The translations under genes were made by a program, and so were the position numbers. Below, one piece after another: positions 1 to 6,589 of a DNA stretch of 6,589 nt; the first letter of the stretch is position 1, and each line of letters starts with the position of its first letter. The notes beneath the pieces were generated by a model. That model was not told the DNA's origin and did not search any database. It was given only the letters and a program-made list of their open reading frames with translations. Origin of the DNA: JBCAXA01 sp039183535. GTDB lineage: Bacteria; Pseudomonadota; Gammaproteobacteria; Steroidobacterales; Woeseiaceae. The stretch lies in NCBI GenBank assembly GCA_039183535.1, contig JBCDBO010000142.1:1-6589 (forward strand), given 5' to 3'.

Positions 1-1300
1 CAAAGGTCGCCAGTAAGAATACCGTTCTGTTCGGACCAACAGGACTTGTCGAGGCAAAAGGCGGTTCAAGTATCCTAAACGACAAGTTGTCGGTGACAGG
101 GTCCAGTCGCTGACGAGAGCGTAATGTCTCACGACGACGAAGTAGTTCTTGATAACGCGTCTGTACGACCTCGTAGTCCCGGTTCAGTTGCTTTAGGTTT
201 TTCTCGACATCCGCAATCTTATCGACGTCTTGGCGCAAACTACCGACTGCGTCTTGTTGCTGACGAAGCTGAACGCGAAGGCTAGCTAGTTCAACCTCTG
301 TGTTGCTAAGCAATAGCTTTAAGTTCTGATAAATCGGATTCGGCTCAGCACCGCTATCGCTATCGATAACACCGCCACCCGCAGTTGCGAGCTCTTGTTT
401 GCACTGGGCCTCTAGCTGCGACAACGTGTCCTGCAACGATAAGATTCTTGGGTGCTTGTCGGTGAACTGAAGTTGCAGCGCGGAAAGTTCTGTACGCAAT
501 GCCGTAAGTTGGCTTTGCTGGGAGCACGGCAAAATCAACGGACCACCATTATTAGTAACGATGGGTGATTCGCCAGCCAGTTGACGACGGAGTTCGTCGC
601 GTTTTTCTGTAAGAAGTCGAATGTCCGACTGAGTCTGCTCAATCGAGGCGACACCGTTCTGCAAACGCGTGTAGTAGTCGCCGCGATTATCGGGCATATA
701 CCCAAGGTTGTTTTTCTTAAACTCAGCGAGAGCTTCCTCTGCGTCCAGCAATCTGCCCTCGTGATCGTCGATCTCTGCACCGAGTGCTTGCTCGGTTATC
801 TCGGTGTCATCGCCCTGGCCTTTTAACGAACCCTCGACAAACGTATTGACGATCGACGCGACAACAGCCCGGGCCTTTTCACGATCCGTATCGGTGTAGC
901 TAACATCGAACACGTTGCGGTCGCGATTTCCTTTAACCTTGATCTGGGTCTGCAGACGCGTAATCAGCCGTTCGAACTCGCCTGGTGTTCCAGCCCGCAG
1001 CGCCAAGTCAGTCTCGCGCGCCACCGTTTCCAAATGTGGTCGTGTTAGCAACGCACGACTGGCCGCTTCAACCTCGGCTTGTAGGTTGTCGCGTATCGTC
1101 AAGCCACTAAAAATAGGATCGAGTAAGCTTTCTGTTTCGAGATAAACCTTGGAGGACGCCGCGTATTCGTTTGGCATGGTGTAAACGAAATACCAACCGC
1201 CCAACGAGACTAGCCACGCTAGCCCAAGGGCTGGCCAACGGTAACGCCACATCCCGCGAGCGTACTCAAGCGCTTCGGCAATTAGTTCTTGAACGTTCAC
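1..1300 (-). CDS. XrtA/PEP-CTERM-locus polysaccharide chain-length determinant (Wzz family), 3' end cut by window
   Basis: This is an inner-membrane polysaccharide co-polymerase that sets chain length and works with the OPX exporter encoded just upstream. I translated 433 residues from GTG at 1300-1298; the frame is still open at position 1. GTG is the first usable start, because an in-frame TAA lies five codons before it. No strong Shine-Dalgarno is visible. Residues 23-42 form the first membrane helix. It is followed by the stretch MPNEYAASSKVYLETESLL, typical of Wzz proteins and especially of the PEP-CTERM-locus subfamily. Long charged, Leu/Gln-rich coiled coils cover about 165-245, 260-303 and 320-395, with the hairpin FTDKHPRI at 279-286. 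Residues 409-425 give the Pro/Gly-rich FRILEPPFASTSPVGPNR run that precedes the second membrane helix, which begins at the edge (TVFLLATF). The family is usually around 500 residues, so perhaps 70 are missing. No kinase domain is seen. C259 and C300 flank the hairpin. A/T-ending Leu codons (CTA, TTA) look commoner than in prsT; I did not count them. Confidence 0.9.
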   Translation of the reverse strand, partial: MNVQELIAEALEYARGMWRYRWPALGLAWLVSLGGWYFVYTMPNEYAASSKVYLETESLLDPIFSGLTIRDNLQAEVEAASRALLTRPHLETVARETDLALRAGTPGEFERLITRLQTQIKVKGNRDRNVFDVSYTDTDREKARAVVASIVNTFVEGSLKGQGDDTEITEQALGAEIDDHEGRLLDAEEALAEFKKNNLGYMPDNRGDYYTRLQNGVASIEQTQSDIRLLTEKRDELRRQLAGESPIVTNNGGPLILPCSQQSQLTALRTELSALQLQFTDKHPRILSLQDTLSQLEAQCKQELATAGGGVIDSDSGAEPNPIYQNLKLLLSNTEVELASLRVQLRQQQDAVGSLRQDVDKIADVEKNLKQLNRDYEVVQTRYQELLRRRETLRSRQRLDPVTDNLSFRILEPPFASTSPVGPNRTVFLLATF

Positions 1301-1352
1301 AGTACCAGTTCTTAATTAATCAGTCGGTAGCGTCTTCGACGGCGATGACGCG

Positions 1353-1976
1353 TTAGAAAAACGATTCCGGAATAATAATGACGTCGCCTGGCAACATCCG
1401 CACATTCTGCTCGATATCGCCATTGTTCAGTAAGTCGTCGAGGCGAACCCGAATCTCCGTCCGTTGACCGTTCACGTTTCGAATTAGTTTTGAGCGGTTC
1501 CCGGCTGCGAACTCCGACAATCCGCCCACTTGGATCATGACGTCGAGAACGGTCATGCCTTGCGCGTATTGCAAGGACTGTGGCGCTACCGCCTGCCCAA
1601 CCACTCGAATTAACTGGTCGGCCTTGCCGACGAAGCTCTGCATGATAACGGTGACAACAGGCGACCGAACGTACTCGGTCAATACCCCTTCAATGTCTCG
1701 CGCTAATTGAGTCGGTGTTCGACCTGCGGCTTGTAGGTCCTCGACAAGCGGGGTCGAGATCTTACCGTCCGGTCGAACCTGGACTGCTGTCGACAAATCA
1801 TCGTGGTCCCAAACAAAGATCTCGAGCGCGTCACCCGGTCCAATTTGGTACTCGGTTGCATCTGAAGGGCTCTGCGCTGTGATATCGGCAGCGTCAATAC
1901 CGCCGCCGCGACACGCTGCAAGAACAACGATGCAGCTCATCGTGAGCACGAGCTTACTGACTGTTGTGCGAAGCAT
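1353..1976 (-). CDS. XrtA/PEP-CTERM system exopolysaccharide export lipoprotein (short OPX/Wza family)
   Basis: This is a periplasmic/outer-membrane polysaccharide export protein of 207 residues. The start chosen is ATG at 1976-1974. It places a short signal peptide (residues 1-21) directly before the lipobox LAAC with C22, and AGGGAG lies 12 bases upstream. A TTG at 2006-2004 would add ten residues (MRSAREIIAI) and overlap the prsT stop, but it has no Shine-Dalgarno. A Poly_export (PES) domain spans about 43-115, with the hallmark YQIGPGDALEIFVWDHDDL and VRPDGKISTPLV. One SLBB domain follows at about 122-170 (IRVVGQAV, then MTVLDVMIQVGGLSEFA), and the protein ends MLPGDVIIIPESFF. The second SLBB domain and the C-terminal outer-membrane helix of E. 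coli Wza are absent, as expected for the PEP-CTERM-associated subfamily. Arg at +2 after the lipid Cys fits outer-membrane sorting. The gene sits between prsT and the chain-length determinant, probably in one operon. Confidence 0.93.
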   Translation of the reverse strand: MLRTTVSKLVLTMSCIVVLAACRGGGIDAADITAQSPSDATEYQIGPGDALEIFVWDHDDLSTAVQVRPDGKISTPLVEDLQAAGRTPTQLARDIEGVLTEYVRSPVVTVIMQSFVGKADQLIRVVGQAVAPQSLQYAQGMTVLDVMIQVGGLSEFAAGNRSKLIRNVNGQRTEIRVRLDDLLNNGDIEQNVRMLPGDVIIIPESFF

Positions 1977-1988
1977 TATGGCGATTAT

Positions 1989-1994
1989 CTCCCT
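1989..1994 (-). promoter_or_regulatory. Ribosome binding site of the export lipoprotein gene
   Basis: On the minus strand AGGGAG lies in the 26-bp gap between the prsT stop and the ATG at 1976, with a rather long 12-base spacer. It is the reason to prefer this ATG over the upstream TTG at 2006, which has no purine-rich stretch before it. The spacer is longer than the usual 5-9 bases, so initiation may be modest or partly coupled to translation of prsT. Confidence 0.5.
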
Positions 1995-2002
1995 GGCCGA
2001 CC

Positions 2003-4816
2003 TCAACGAGCGCCGATTTTTTGCAGTAATTCTGTAGCGGCACCGCGCGAAGCGAACATCGCGTCGGTTTCCAACGCCTTGCGCAATTGGGACGTTGCCG
2101 CGCGATCGTCACCCGCCGTACTTAATGCGACGGCTAAATGGTAGCGAATTTCTGGGTCCTGCGCGCCTTGCTGCAGCGCGTGCCGCAATCGGGCCGTAGC
2201 CCCCTGAATATCCCCTTGTTGCACCAAAATCCAACCCAGCGTGTCATTTGCTTGCGGATTGTCTGGACTCAGGTCGACGGCGCGCCGCGCCAGCGTTTCG
2301 GCTTCGCCCATCGTGCCCTCAACCGACAAGATCCAAGCGAGGTTGTTAAGTGCTGCGACATCATCCGGATCGGTCGCTAACACTTGCCGATAGTGCGTCG
2401 CAGCATCGCTTGGCCGCCCCATCGCTGCCAACATGTGCGCGTAATTTCGCCGCAATGAGACCTCGTTCGGACTGTCTTCCAGGGCGGCCAACAACAGCGC
2501 ATCCGCATCGTCTTGACCTGCGCGCATTCGTGCGAAGGTTGCTCTTTCGAGTGCTGCGTCCGTCGGAGACATCTCATAGGCACGGGTCAATGCACTCGCC
2601 GCGGCGGCGTATTCACCCATCGCGAGTGACGCCTGCCCGTCCAAATCGACCGGTCCTGCCTCGTCTGGGAAATCGGCGACCAAACGCCGTGCCGTCGCCT
2701 TGGCAGCAGCCGGATCGCCGGCCGCGAGCTGCGCGAAACCGGTCAGCAAGCGAGTCCCGAAACCGGCCCCTTCGACAACAGTAAGGGTGCGAAGCGCTTG
2801 ATTCGCTTGACCGGACGCGAGTTGGGCGCGGGCCAACCCATGGCGCATTTCGCCACTGTCCGGCCAATTGGCGACGGCGTCGGTCATCACCCGAATCGCC
2901 GCCTCGAAGTCTCCAAGGCCAAGCTGAGTCAGCCCAAGGCTGTATGCAGCGCCAGGGTCACCCGGCGCGAGCGCAGCCGCCTCGTTGGCATACGTTAGCG
3001 CCGCCTGAAGATCACCTGTCGCACGATAGTGCTCCGCAAGCGCCAAGCGCGGAACGAATGCAGCAGCACTGGCTTCCGCAGCGCGTTTAAGCCAAATGAC
3101 CGCCTCGTCTGTACCGGCCTCGGACTCGGCAGCAAGCCTCGCCATCGCCAGCATCACCGGAACCGAGTCGGGGTCGGCGTCAATGGCTCGCTCAATCTCC
3201 GCGCGCGCGCGATCGCTGTCGCCAGCGCTCGTATGGACGCGAGCGATATCCAGATAGAACGTACCTTGGTCTGGCTGCAGCTCTTTTGCTCGCTGAAAAT
3301 ACGCAACCGCTTTATCAGGTTGATTGGCCGCTTCTGCGACGACTCCGGCTGCACGCAGCGCGGAAACGTTGTCGGGCCATTGCGTGGCAACGGCATCAAC
3401 TTCCTCGACCGCGGTGACAGAATCGCCGCGCCGTAGTTTCGCCAAAGCCACCAAGACGTCTTTTTCCCAACGTTCGCCAGACGCAGCATCAAAATCAGCA
3501 AGCGTCGCCTCAGCGGCGGACAGCTCGCCTTGCGAAATTTGCGACAAAGCCAAGCCGAAACGGAGTTCAGCGTTATCTGGATCGGCAGCGAGCGCGTTCC
3601 GATACCGCGCAACACCAGCCTCCGGTCGACCGCTGGCAACCGAGGTCCGTAGCGCTAACTGCAGCAGTGCCGGGTCCGCGTCGCCCCGCTCCAGCAGCGG
3701 CTCAAGCAAAGCCTCAGCGTCTCGGACCCGTCCTTGGCGCAAGCGAACCTCCGCTAACAGTCGGCGCGTCATCGCATTTTCCGGCGCTGCGACGCGCACG
3801 CGCTCCAACTGCCTCTCGGCTTGGCCTAACTGGCCGCCGACCAAGTGCGCCCGCGCGGCTAGCAACGCGAGTTTTGTGTCCTTGGGGTACGCTTCCATTA
3901 GCGGTTGGACGACGGCCAGCGCGTCGTCGGCGTTACCGGCGGCAAGTTCGACGGACGCGCGCAAGTAAAGCGTGACAAAACTGTTCGGTAGCAGTCGCTC
4001 AAGCTCGATTAGTGCCTCATCCGCAGCCCCGACATTGCCCGCGTCAAGCACGGTCGATACCAATCCGGCGAGCGCACGAGACTGTACGTCGATGGTAAGC
4101 GCAGGGTCTTCCAGAATCGTCTCGAACGCGGCAATCGCGTCCTCAGAACGAAGCTCCGCTCGCATCAACTCGGCGGACGCAAGCTGCGCCTCAACCCAAT
4201 CCGGATGCTCCTCTATCAGCGCATCCAGCATTTGTCGTGCCTTGGCGCTATCACCGTCTGCCTGGTAGGTCGATATAAGCCCGACACTGGCCTGCGGCTG
4301 CTCGGCATCGATCGCCAACACGGCGGCATAGGCGTCGCGCGCCGCGGTTTGTTGATCGGTTAGCTGCAACGCAGCGGCGCGCATCAGCAACACCTGGATC
4401 TTTTCTGTCGGAGACAGCGAATCGACGATATCGACTTGCTCGAGTAGCTCGGCCGAGCGACCCAGCGACAGCAGTGCCTCACCGAGCGGGACCGCCGTAC
4501 GCGATGGCTCGGCACCGAGTTCGGCCGCTCGCTTGAATTCGAATACCGCCTGTTCGAGCTCACCCAGGTGTAATGAGGCATTGGCGAGCAACAGTCGTGC
4601 CTCAACGTTGTTAGTGTCGCTCGACAGGACAGCTTTCGCATCGAGCACGGCAGCGCGTTCATCGCCGGCCTCGAACGCTGCCTGGCCACGCGCCAGACGC
4701 TCCTCGTTATCGACACTGAAATCGCAGGCACTGATGCCAACCAGTGACGCGACGGTAAGCGCGGCTAGGCGGACGCATCGCCGCAAACGGGAAACGAGTG
4801 TCGATTTTTTTAACAT
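2003..4816 (-). CDS. prsT: PrsT: XrtA/PEP-CTERM system TPR-repeat lipoprotein
   Basis: This is a 937-residue tetratricopeptide-repeat lipoprotein that marks exosortase/PEP-CTERM exopolysaccharide loci. Its biochemical role is not settled; a periplasmic scaffold is an inference from the repeats. The start chosen is ATG at 4816-4814, which puts a basic N-region (KK, RLRR), a hydrophobic core and the lipobox ISAC (C31) at normal distances. TTG 4891 or GTG 4831 in the same frame would give an over-long signal peptide. From about residue 36 to the end the protein is almost all TPR, with repeated patterns such as A..LL..G....A. and A...DP.n. A full solenoid of 34-residue units would hold at most about 26 repeats. 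The C-terminal block is characteristic of PrsT: NNLAWIL at about 824, SPDNPQANDTLGWIL at about 850-864 and EIRYHLAVAL at about 889. The length is normal for the family. Asp at +2 (CDF) hints at inner-membrane retention. A run of seven A covers codons 2-4. It follows prsK and precedes the exporter by 26 bp. Confidence 0.93.
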   Translation of the reverse strand: MLKKSTLVSRLRRCVRLAALTVASLVGISACDFSVDNEERLARGQAAFEAGDERAAVLDAKAVLSSDTNNVEARLLLANASLHLGELEQAVFEFKRAAELGAEPSRTAVPLGEALLSLGRSAELLEQVDIVDSLSPTEKIQVLLMRAAALQLTDQQTAARDAYAAVLAIDAEQPQASVGLISTYQADGDSAKARQMLDALIEEHPDWVEAQLASAELMRAELRSEDAIAAFETILEDPALTIDVQSRALAGLVSTVLDAGNVGAADEALIELERLLPNSFVTLYLRASVELAAGNADDALAVVQPLMEAYPKDTKLALLAARAHLVGGQLGQAERQLERVRVAAPENAMTRRLLAEVRLRQGRVRDAEALLEPLLERGDADPALLQLALRTSVASGRPEAGVARYRNALAADPDNAELRFGLALSQISQGELSAAEATLADFDAASGERWEKDVLVALAKLRRGDSVTAVEEVDAVATQWPDNVSALRAAGVVAEAANQPDKAVAYFQRAKELQPDQGTFYLDIARVHTSAGDSDRARAEIERAIDADPDSVPVMLAMARLAAESEAGTDEAVIWLKRAAEASAAAFVPRLALAEHYRATGDLQAALTYANEAAALAPGDPGAAYSLGLTQLGLGDFEAAIRVMTDAVANWPDSGEMRHGLARAQLASGQANQALRTLTVVEGAGFGTRLLTGFAQLAAGDPAAAKATARRLVADFPDEAGPVDLDGQASLAMGEYAAAASALTRAYEMSPTDAALERATFARMRAGQDDADALLLAALEDSPNEVSLRRNYAHMLAAMGRPSDAATHYRQVLATDPDDVAALNNLAWILSVEGTMGEAETLARRAVDLSPDNPQANDTLGWILVQQGDIQGATARLRHALQQGAQDPEIRYHLAVALSTAGDDRAATSQLRKALETDAMFASRGAATELLQKIGAR

Positions 4817-4875
4817 AAAAATGGTTTTCACGTTGTCACGGATGCGGATTGCCGATGGGTTGACCCGCTCGCTGG

Positions 4876-4889
4876 GACCGTCGTCGGTC
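4876..4889. repeat. Short inverted repeat in the prsT leader
   Basis: GACCG-TCGT-CGGTC reads as a 5-bp stem with a 4-base loop. It lies 60 bases before the prsT start and overlaps the stop of the small leader ORF. No T-run follows it, so it is not a standard intrinsic terminator. It could be a weak RNA hairpin, half of an operator, or chance in GC-rich DNA. Confidence 0.25.
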
Positions 4890-4926
4890 AAGAAAGTGCG
4901 ACTAGGCGCCGTCGCCGCCTCGCCAT
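4888..4926 (-). CDS. Possible 12-codon arginine-rich leader peptide upstream of prsT
   Basis: A tiny ORF starts at ATG 4926-4924, reads MARRRRRLVALS and stops at TGA 4890-4888. An AGGGA six bases before the ATG is the best-placed Shine-Dalgarno in this gap. An in-frame TAG four codons upstream fixes ATG as the only start. The five consecutive Arg codons are AGG, CGG, CGA, CGG and CGC, several of which are slow codons in many bacteria. Its stop overlaps an in-frame TTG of an extended prsT reading frame (TTGA, 4891-4888), and the inverted repeat 4876-4889 begins at the stop. These features resemble a translated leader that could affect prsT expression. An ORF this short can easily arise by chance, so this is a candidate and not a firm gene. 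Confidence 0.2.
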   Translation of the reverse strand: MARRRRRLVALS

Positions 4927-5023
4927 CCCCGATCCCTAGAACGATAACGCAACACGCGTACTGGAGACAGTGCAGAGAGCACGTTTGGTCGCTAGGCGTG
5001 GGTCACAGTTGGCGAAATGCCGC

Positions 5024-6589
5024 CTATTCCGTTGCGGCGGCGGGAATGGTCAGCTTCATGGTCGTCCCGTGGCCCGGCTCAGACTCGACGCTGACATCGC
5101 CGCCAAGCATTCGCAGGTACTCCCGCGTCTGGTAGACACCGATACCCATTCCTTGGCTACCTTTCGTACTGATAAACGGGCTGAACAATTGGCTTCGAAT
5201 GAACTCGCTGGTCATCCCGATGCCGGTATCGACGATGGTCACGACAACACGGTCTTCTGGCTGACTATCAGCGACCCGAATATCTATTGAACCAGTCGCA
5301 TCCGTCGCCTCCTGAGCGTTTCGGATGAGATGGCCAAGCACCGCCTCAAGTCGGTCCGGGTCTGCAAAAACCGGATACTCGTCACGCTCTGCGGTGAGCG
5401 TTGGAACCGGCTCTCGCTGGGCCGATCGATCTATCGCTTTATGAATCAGCGACAGCACATCAACACGTTTGTTCGCTCCGCTGGCACTGCGTTCTCGCAA
5501 CTGAGTCAACAAGCCCTCCATGCGCCGGACTGAATTGTCGATCGTCATAAACGCGTCATCGACGAAAGCTGGGTTATCTCGAAATTTCTCCGAATTTTGC
5601 ACAATCAGTCGTTGCTGACCGATCAGATTGTTTAAATCGTGCATGACGAAGGCCGTGAACTTATTGAATGCTTCGAATTGCCGGCTCTGGGCAAGCTGCC
5701 TTGATGTGTTGCGCTCAGCTAGGTAACTCGCGACCTGCTGGCCCGCCGTTTTCAGCAGATCATAATCTTCGTAGTTCAGCCGGCCGCTTTCTGAACGAAT
5801 ATCCAGCTCGACGAACCCAAGCAAAAGACTCTCGTGCTGTAAGGGCACCAACACAGCGTTTCGCTCGAACGGCAACGTGTCCAGTGTATGTTCTATCGAT
5901 TCGTACTGGTCGGGTTGCTGGCGGGCTTCTCGAAGATCGAGTACCCAGCGCCGCAGTTCGAGAAACTCGATGAGTGGATGATCGAATGGCAGCTCGTCAG
6001 AACGCATCAATTTGCCATGCGCGTATTCGCGAACAAACACTTCTGCCTCTGGGTTTACGGTCCACAAAGCCCCTGACTCCGCGCCGATAATTTGCGCGAG
6101 ACCGTGTAGACACCGCTCGCCAAGCGGTTGTTCATCGCCGCCCCTGGACAAGCGCTGCGTTAGCAGTGCCCACTCCTCACGGTAGTCATACTTGTTTTCG
6201 TAGAAGTGCTTACTAACCCAGACTTTTACCGTCGAACGTAACGAGTCCGAAAACAGCGCCCAGACAAGTAAAGCAAGCGCTGCTATAAAAAATATCGCTT
6301 GCAGCAGTGGGCCCCAAACAAGTTGCAGTGACTGCAACCAGAAGCCGACGGCCGCCATTGCCAACAGATAGATTCCCGCCCCGAGTACCGACGTTGTGTA
6401 AAAAATGATCTGTCTCGAGACAAACACGCCAACATTCAGTATCGCGCTGCGCTGCAGCCCGATTGCCACCACCGGCGGCGCCAGGGATATAAAATAGCCG
6501 CGCGGTGCCTCAAGCAGCGGGATCGGAACGGAAAACAAACCGGCATGCGCCGCTAAGCAAAGAACAAACGCCGCTGGGATGCCCAAGCC
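5024..6589 (-). CDS. prsK: PrsK: XrtA/PEP-CTERM system histidine kinase, 5' end cut by window
   Basis: This is the membrane sensor histidine kinase of the PrsK/PrsR two-component pair, which in studied loci controls exopolysaccharide/PEP-CTERM genes through a sigma-54-type regulator. The last 521 residues are present, open at 6589; full-length members have roughly 690. Numbering here takes the Leu codon at 6586-6584 as residue 1. Membrane segments lie at about 3-20, 32-50, 60-84 and 88-112. Next come the PrsK-typical linker SKHFYENKYDYREEW (125-139), a GAF-like sensor domain (about 150-290) and the kinase core. The H-box is FVMHDLNNLIGQ with phospho-acceptor H316 (codon 5641-5639), the N-box N423 in HLIRNAQEA, G1 DTGIGM (453-458), F-box LFSPFISTK (467-475) and G2 GMGIG (479-483). 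All catalytic motifs are intact. From memory most relatives have HDLKN where this one has HDLNN. The next gene downstream is prsT after 207 bp; no receiver or AAA+ regulator gene follows directly. Confidence 0.95.
   Translation of the reverse strand, partial: GLGIPAAFVLCLAAHAGLFSVPIPLLEAPRGYFISLAPPVVAIGLQRSAILNVGVFVSRQIIFYTTSVLGAGIYLLAMAAVGFWLQSLQLVWGPLLQAIFFIAALALLVWALFSDSLRSTVKVWVSKHFYENKYDYREEWALLTQRLSRGGDEQPLGERCLHGLAQIIGAESGALWTVNPEAEVFVREYAHGKLMRSDELPFDHPLIEFLELRRWVLDLREARQQPDQYESIEHTLDTLPFERNAVLVPLQHESLLLGFVELDIRSESGRLNYEDYDLLKTAGQQVASYLAERNTSRQLAQSRQFEAFNKFTAFVMHDLNNLIGQQRLIVQNSEKFRDNPAFVDDAFMTIDNSVRRMEGLLTQLRERSASGANKRVDVLSLIHKAIDRSAQREPVPTLTAERDEYPVFADPDRLEAVLGHLIRNAQEATDATGSIDIRVADSQPEDRVVVTIVDTGIGMTSEFIRSQLFSPFISTKGSQGMGIGVYQTREYLRMLGGDVSVESEPGHGTTMKLTIPAAATE

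Larger units (their letters stand above)
4817..5023. other. Intergenic region between prsK and prsT (prsT leader)
   Basis: This 207-bp gap is the longest non-coding stretch in the window. It separates the TAG of prsK (5026-5024) from the ATG of prsT. No complete gene fits on either strand. No hairpin followed by a T-run ends prsK, so read-through from prsK into prsT is plausible. I found no convincing sigma-70 promoter on the minus strand. The best -10-like hexamer is TATCGT at about 4947-4942, without a matching -35. The gap contains a possible small leader ORF (4926-4888) and a short inverted repeat, GACCG-N4-CGGTC, at 4876-4889. The last 20 or so bases before ATG hold no strong Shine-Dalgarno. 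Confidence 0.6.

Noticed and set aside
1312..1319. TTAATTAA palindrome just before the chain-length determinant gene
   Set aside because: An 8-bp AT palindrome in a 52-bp gap, with no matching -35 and no second copy nearby; it holds the in-frame TAA that fixes the GTG start and needs no further explanation.
3324..3968. Long plus-strand reading frame of 214 codons opposite prsT
   Set aside because: It is a shadow of the GC-rich TPR gene: Ser/Ala/Arg-rich low-complexity translation, no domain, and fully antisense to a well-supported family member.
2003..4816. DNA-level tandem repeats within prsT
   Set aside because: The repeats are at protein level (degenerate TPRs of about 34 residues); I saw no long identical DNA repeats that would suggest recent unit duplication.
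4949..4963. Sigma-54-like promoter on the minus strand before prsT (CAGTACG-N4-TTGC)
   Set aside because: The TTGC element and spacing fit, but the essential GG of the -24 element is AG, and only four of seven bases match there. Too weak to call, though a sigma-54 site would have made sense with PrsR.
5011..5023. Possible terminator after prsK
   Set aside because: GGC-ATTTC-GCC gives only a 3-bp stem and no T-run follows.
4533..5135. Plus-strand reading frame of 200 codons covering the prsT start and the prsK end
   Set aside because: It runs antisense through two recognised genes and the gap between them, and its composition looks like a shadow with no recognisable motif.

Overview
The window carries four genes, all on the minus strand and in one direction. 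They belong to an XrtA (EpsH-type exosortase)/PEP-CTERM exopolysaccharide locus. Such loci are known from Gram-negative, mostly environmental, biofilm- or floc-forming Proteobacteria. Two lipoprotein signal peptides, an OPX-type outer-membrane exporter and a Wzz-type co-polymerase confirm a diderm cell. A beta- or gammaproteobacterium fits best, but the sequence gives no firm taxonomic call. No exosortase, PEP-CTERM substrate, glycosyltransferase, RNA gene, mobile element or CRISPR array is visible.

Layout in transcription order, from the right edge to the left. (1) 6589-5024: the C-terminal 521 or so residues of the membrane histidine kinase PrsK, with its N-terminal membrane region cut by the window edge. 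(2) 5023-4817: a 207-bp non-coding gap. It holds a possible 12-codon arginine-rich leader ORF and a small inverted repeat, and it has no prsR response-regulator gene. (3) 4816-2003: prsT, a 937-residue TPR lipoprotein. (4) 1976-1353: a short OPX/Wza-like export lipoprotein, 26 bp after prsT. (5) 1300-1: an XrtA-type polysaccharide chain-length determinant (Wzz superfamily). It starts with GTG 52 bp after the exporter and runs off the left edge just as its second membrane segment begins.

Read together: PrsK is the sensor of the system. PrsT is a large periplasmic scaffold. The OPX lipoprotein and the Wzz-like protein form the periplasm-spanning part of a Wzx/Wzy-type exopolysaccharide export machine. 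In related loci the next genes are usually a tyrosine autokinase, an outer-membrane beta-barrel-like protein, an ATPase, a deacetylase and a FemAB-like protein. Those would be expected beyond position 1.

The system itself is known. The points most worth a second look are the arginine-run leader ORF whose stop overlaps an upstream in-frame TTG of prsT, the absence of prsR directly after prsK, the short OPX protein with no outer-membrane helix, and the different +2 sorting residues of the two lipoproteins.
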